From NCBI GenBank assembly GCA_012064385.1, contig QRDG01000136.1, forward strand, positions 241,266 through 305,265: a stretch of DNA of 64,000 nucleotides, read 5' to 3'. The translations under genes were made by a program, and so were the position numbers. Position 1 is the stretch's first letter. Each line of letters opens with the position of its first letter. Positions 62,251 through 64,000 of this stretch are shown here, in pieces. This stretch comes from Puccinellia tenuiflora (lineage: Eukaryota > Streptophyta > Magnoliopsida > Poales > Poaceae). The notes below the pieces were generated by a model, which was not told the DNA's origin, did not search any database, and was given only the letters and a program-made list of their open reading frames with translations.

Positions 62251-63849
62251 TGATACGTGTCAAACGTATCTATAATTTTTTATTGATCCATGCTAGTTTT
62301 GTGATGTTGTTACATGTTTTTATTATCTTATTAATCATTTTTATGCATTTTGTTGGACTAACTTATTGACAAGATGCCTAGTGCCAGTTTCCTGTTTTGC
62401 TGTCTTTGTATTTCAGAAAAATTACTTCTAGAAATATTCTCGGAACTGGACGAAAATTTAAGGGGAATTTTTACTCGACGGAAGGCACCAGGACACCAAA
62501 GGGGAGCCTGGGGGGCCACCCACAGGCCAGGGGCAGCCCCCTGCCGCGGCCAAGGGCCCACCCGCGGGTGGGACCCGCCCCTTCCCTGTGGGCACCCCCT
62601 CGGACCCCTCCGACGCCTATAAAATCCCATTAAACCTAAAAACGTCGAGGCGGCCATTATTTTCCAGAGAAGTCACTCGACGCACCATCATCTCAAACCC
62701 TAGTTCGGGGGTGATTCTGAAGCACATCCCGGTACTCTGCCGGAGGGGAGATCGATCCCGGAGGGCTCTTCATCGCCATGCCTTCCTCCGGGATGATTTG
62801 TGAGTATTCTCACCTTGGACCATGGGTCCATGGCAGTAGCTAGATGGTAGTCTCTCTCTCTTGTGCTTCATGTCTTATGATCTTGTGAGCTGCCTAACAT
62901 GATCAAGATCAATTATTGTAATGCTATGTGATGTGCTTGCTAGGATCTGATGGATTATAAAGTTATGATCAGATTGTGCATGATTCTTATATGTTGATTT
63001 ATGTTCTTGCATGCACTCCGATGTGCGTAGTTACTTTGGCCAAGTGATTGTGTGTATCTCCAAGAGAGTGTGTTTATGCTAGATAGTGGGTTCATGCCCC
63101 CCTTTTGTTCCTAGGCACGAGTGACAGAAATGTCTAACGGCGAGGGTGTGCGGTTGCTACTAAGGGTAAAATAGCGGTGTTAATGTCTCTTTTGATATTA
63201 GTATTGCTTACTTCATGCGCTTTACTTAATGCAAATGTCTGTTGCTTGCAACTTAATACCGATGGGTGACAGGCTGGATAGCGATCCCACGGTGGACTTT
63301 TTAGACAAAGATGCAGTTGGACTCAACGGTCTTTGTACATTTTCGTGATTCCTACTTAAATATTATCATGTTCTCTTTGTTATAGCTAGATTAAGTTTGT
63401 GTTATAATCTTGTCAATTGCCCAACTGTAATTTATTTAACCATCATATGATTGTTCTATTTACTTGAGAGACTCCACTAGTGAACCCATGGACCCCGGTC
63501 CATCTTTTTACATTGATTGTAACCTTTATTCATCACTTTTCATCATCATTACTCCACTGGTCCATTTTCATATTTCATCCATTTCACTATACAATTAACC
63601 GCTTTGTTTTCTGCGAGACCGGAAAGATTGACAACCTTTCCGCCGTTGTGGCAAAGTATTTTGGTTGAGTGTGTGCAGGTCCACGTCTGTTGAAGATTAA
63701 GCGCCAGAGATCTTCAACATTAACTTTGTTGTTGATTTCAAAGTCCTACTGGTTCGATAAACCTCGGTTCGTTATCGAGGGAAAACTGTTGATTGCTACA
63801 TCTCCGCCTTCGCTTGGGGCACCACCCAACTCTTCATTAGTAGCAATCA
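62251..63849 (+). repeat. 3' LTR, 1599 bp
   Basis: Full-length LTR, TGATACGTGTC...GTAGCAATCA, followed by CCCCT. Confidence 0.9.
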
Positions 63850-64000
63850 CCCCTCGGTCCATGTGGGCCAATAGGGAACATGGGCCCCATTGTGGGACCC
63901 CCTCGGAACCTTGTAGAATATTCCGATACTCTGTCGAAAAAATTCCCGAACTTTTCCCGGAACCCTGGAAACAACTTTCCTTATATGAAACTTTATCTCT
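63850..64000 (-). repeat. host LTR fragment (right part)
   Basis: After the CCCCT duplication, sequence such as GTGGGACCCCCTCGGAACC and TTTTCCCGGAACCCTGG has the look of a Gypsy LTR U3 on the minus strand. With 55535-55997 it forms the LTR into which the element at 55998 jumped. It continues beyond the window. Confidence 0.5.

Larger units (their letters stand above)
55998..63849 (+). mobile_element. complete non-autonomous (gag-pro only) Gypsy retrotransposon
   Basis: LTRs of 1497 bp (55998-57494) and 1599 bp (62251-63849) both run TGATACGTGTC...AGCAATCA, with CCCCT duplications. The order is PBS (TGGCACCATTGCCGGGGA, 57505-57522), gag (57687-), protease (58965-59741), ~2.5 kb without coding, PPT (GTTAAGCTTGGGGATGC, 62234-62250) and LTR. 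No RT, RNase H or integrase is present. Size and layout parallel the element at 46181-54138, but the LTR family differs. Confidence 0.9.

Overview
The window looks like an intergenic-to-genic stretch of a large grass genome, most likely Triticeae (wheat, Aegilops or barley relatives). The grounds are nested LTR retrotransposons with TGATACGTGTC-, TGATGCATC- and TGTTGGAATT-type LTR ends, a CACTA end, a Stowaway MITE, and single genes of grass-typical families (DUF6598, B3, PPR, FAS1). There are no prokaryotic features. Family and species assignments come from sequence memory and were not searched.

Layout. (1) 1-4891: the 3' part of a plus-oriented Tat/Retand-like Gypsy element, ending in a 693-bp LTR. 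Its 'putative gypsy type transposon' (Transposase_28-like) gene is encoded antisense on the minus strand in four visible exons. The element sits inside a degenerate uncharacterised ORF that resumes at 4892. (2) 5500-22200: a genic island. It holds an F-box-like scrap, an apparently intact two-exon DUF6598 gene (6607-7648), a PPR pseudogene (~9023-9770), LINE scraps, and a segmental duplication that made two FAS1 (fasciclin-like) gene pairs: A at 10181 and B at 14631, A' at 18152 and B' at 20470, all on the minus strand. An uncharacterised ORF lies downstream of each pair (17208, 21872). (3) 22205-23573: a truncated CACTA end and an LTR fragment. (4) 23574-38613: a Tat/Retand-like Gypsy element on the minus strand with 431/427-bp LTRs (about five substitutions and one 4-bp indel). 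It has decayed gag-pol on the minus strand, long arrays of a 112-bp repeat with an N at 30059, and two antisense split genes on the plus strand whose exons join in frame throughout. (5) 38614-40327: a Copia internal 3' end, an LTR, and a truncated gag start. (6) 42829-44401: a solo LTR with perfect 5-bp target duplications. (7) 46181-54138: a complete minus-strand Gypsy with gag-pro only, carrying a candidate Mutator-type MITE. It lies at the edge of a B3-domain gene (to 55058). (8) 55998-63849: a complete plus-strand Gypsy, also gag-pro only, nested in another LTR that flanks it on both sides.

Two element classes dominate. The Tat-like elements carry intron-containing genes opposite in strand to gag-pol, between pol and the 3' LTR. 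The two gag-pro elements lack any recognisable RT, RNase H or integrase, so they presumably depend on enzymes supplied in trans. They share a near-identical 24-bp motif exactly 36 nt after the protease stop codon. The host genes are the DUF6598 gene, the FAS1 cluster and the B3 gene; the rest is remnants of mobile DNA.
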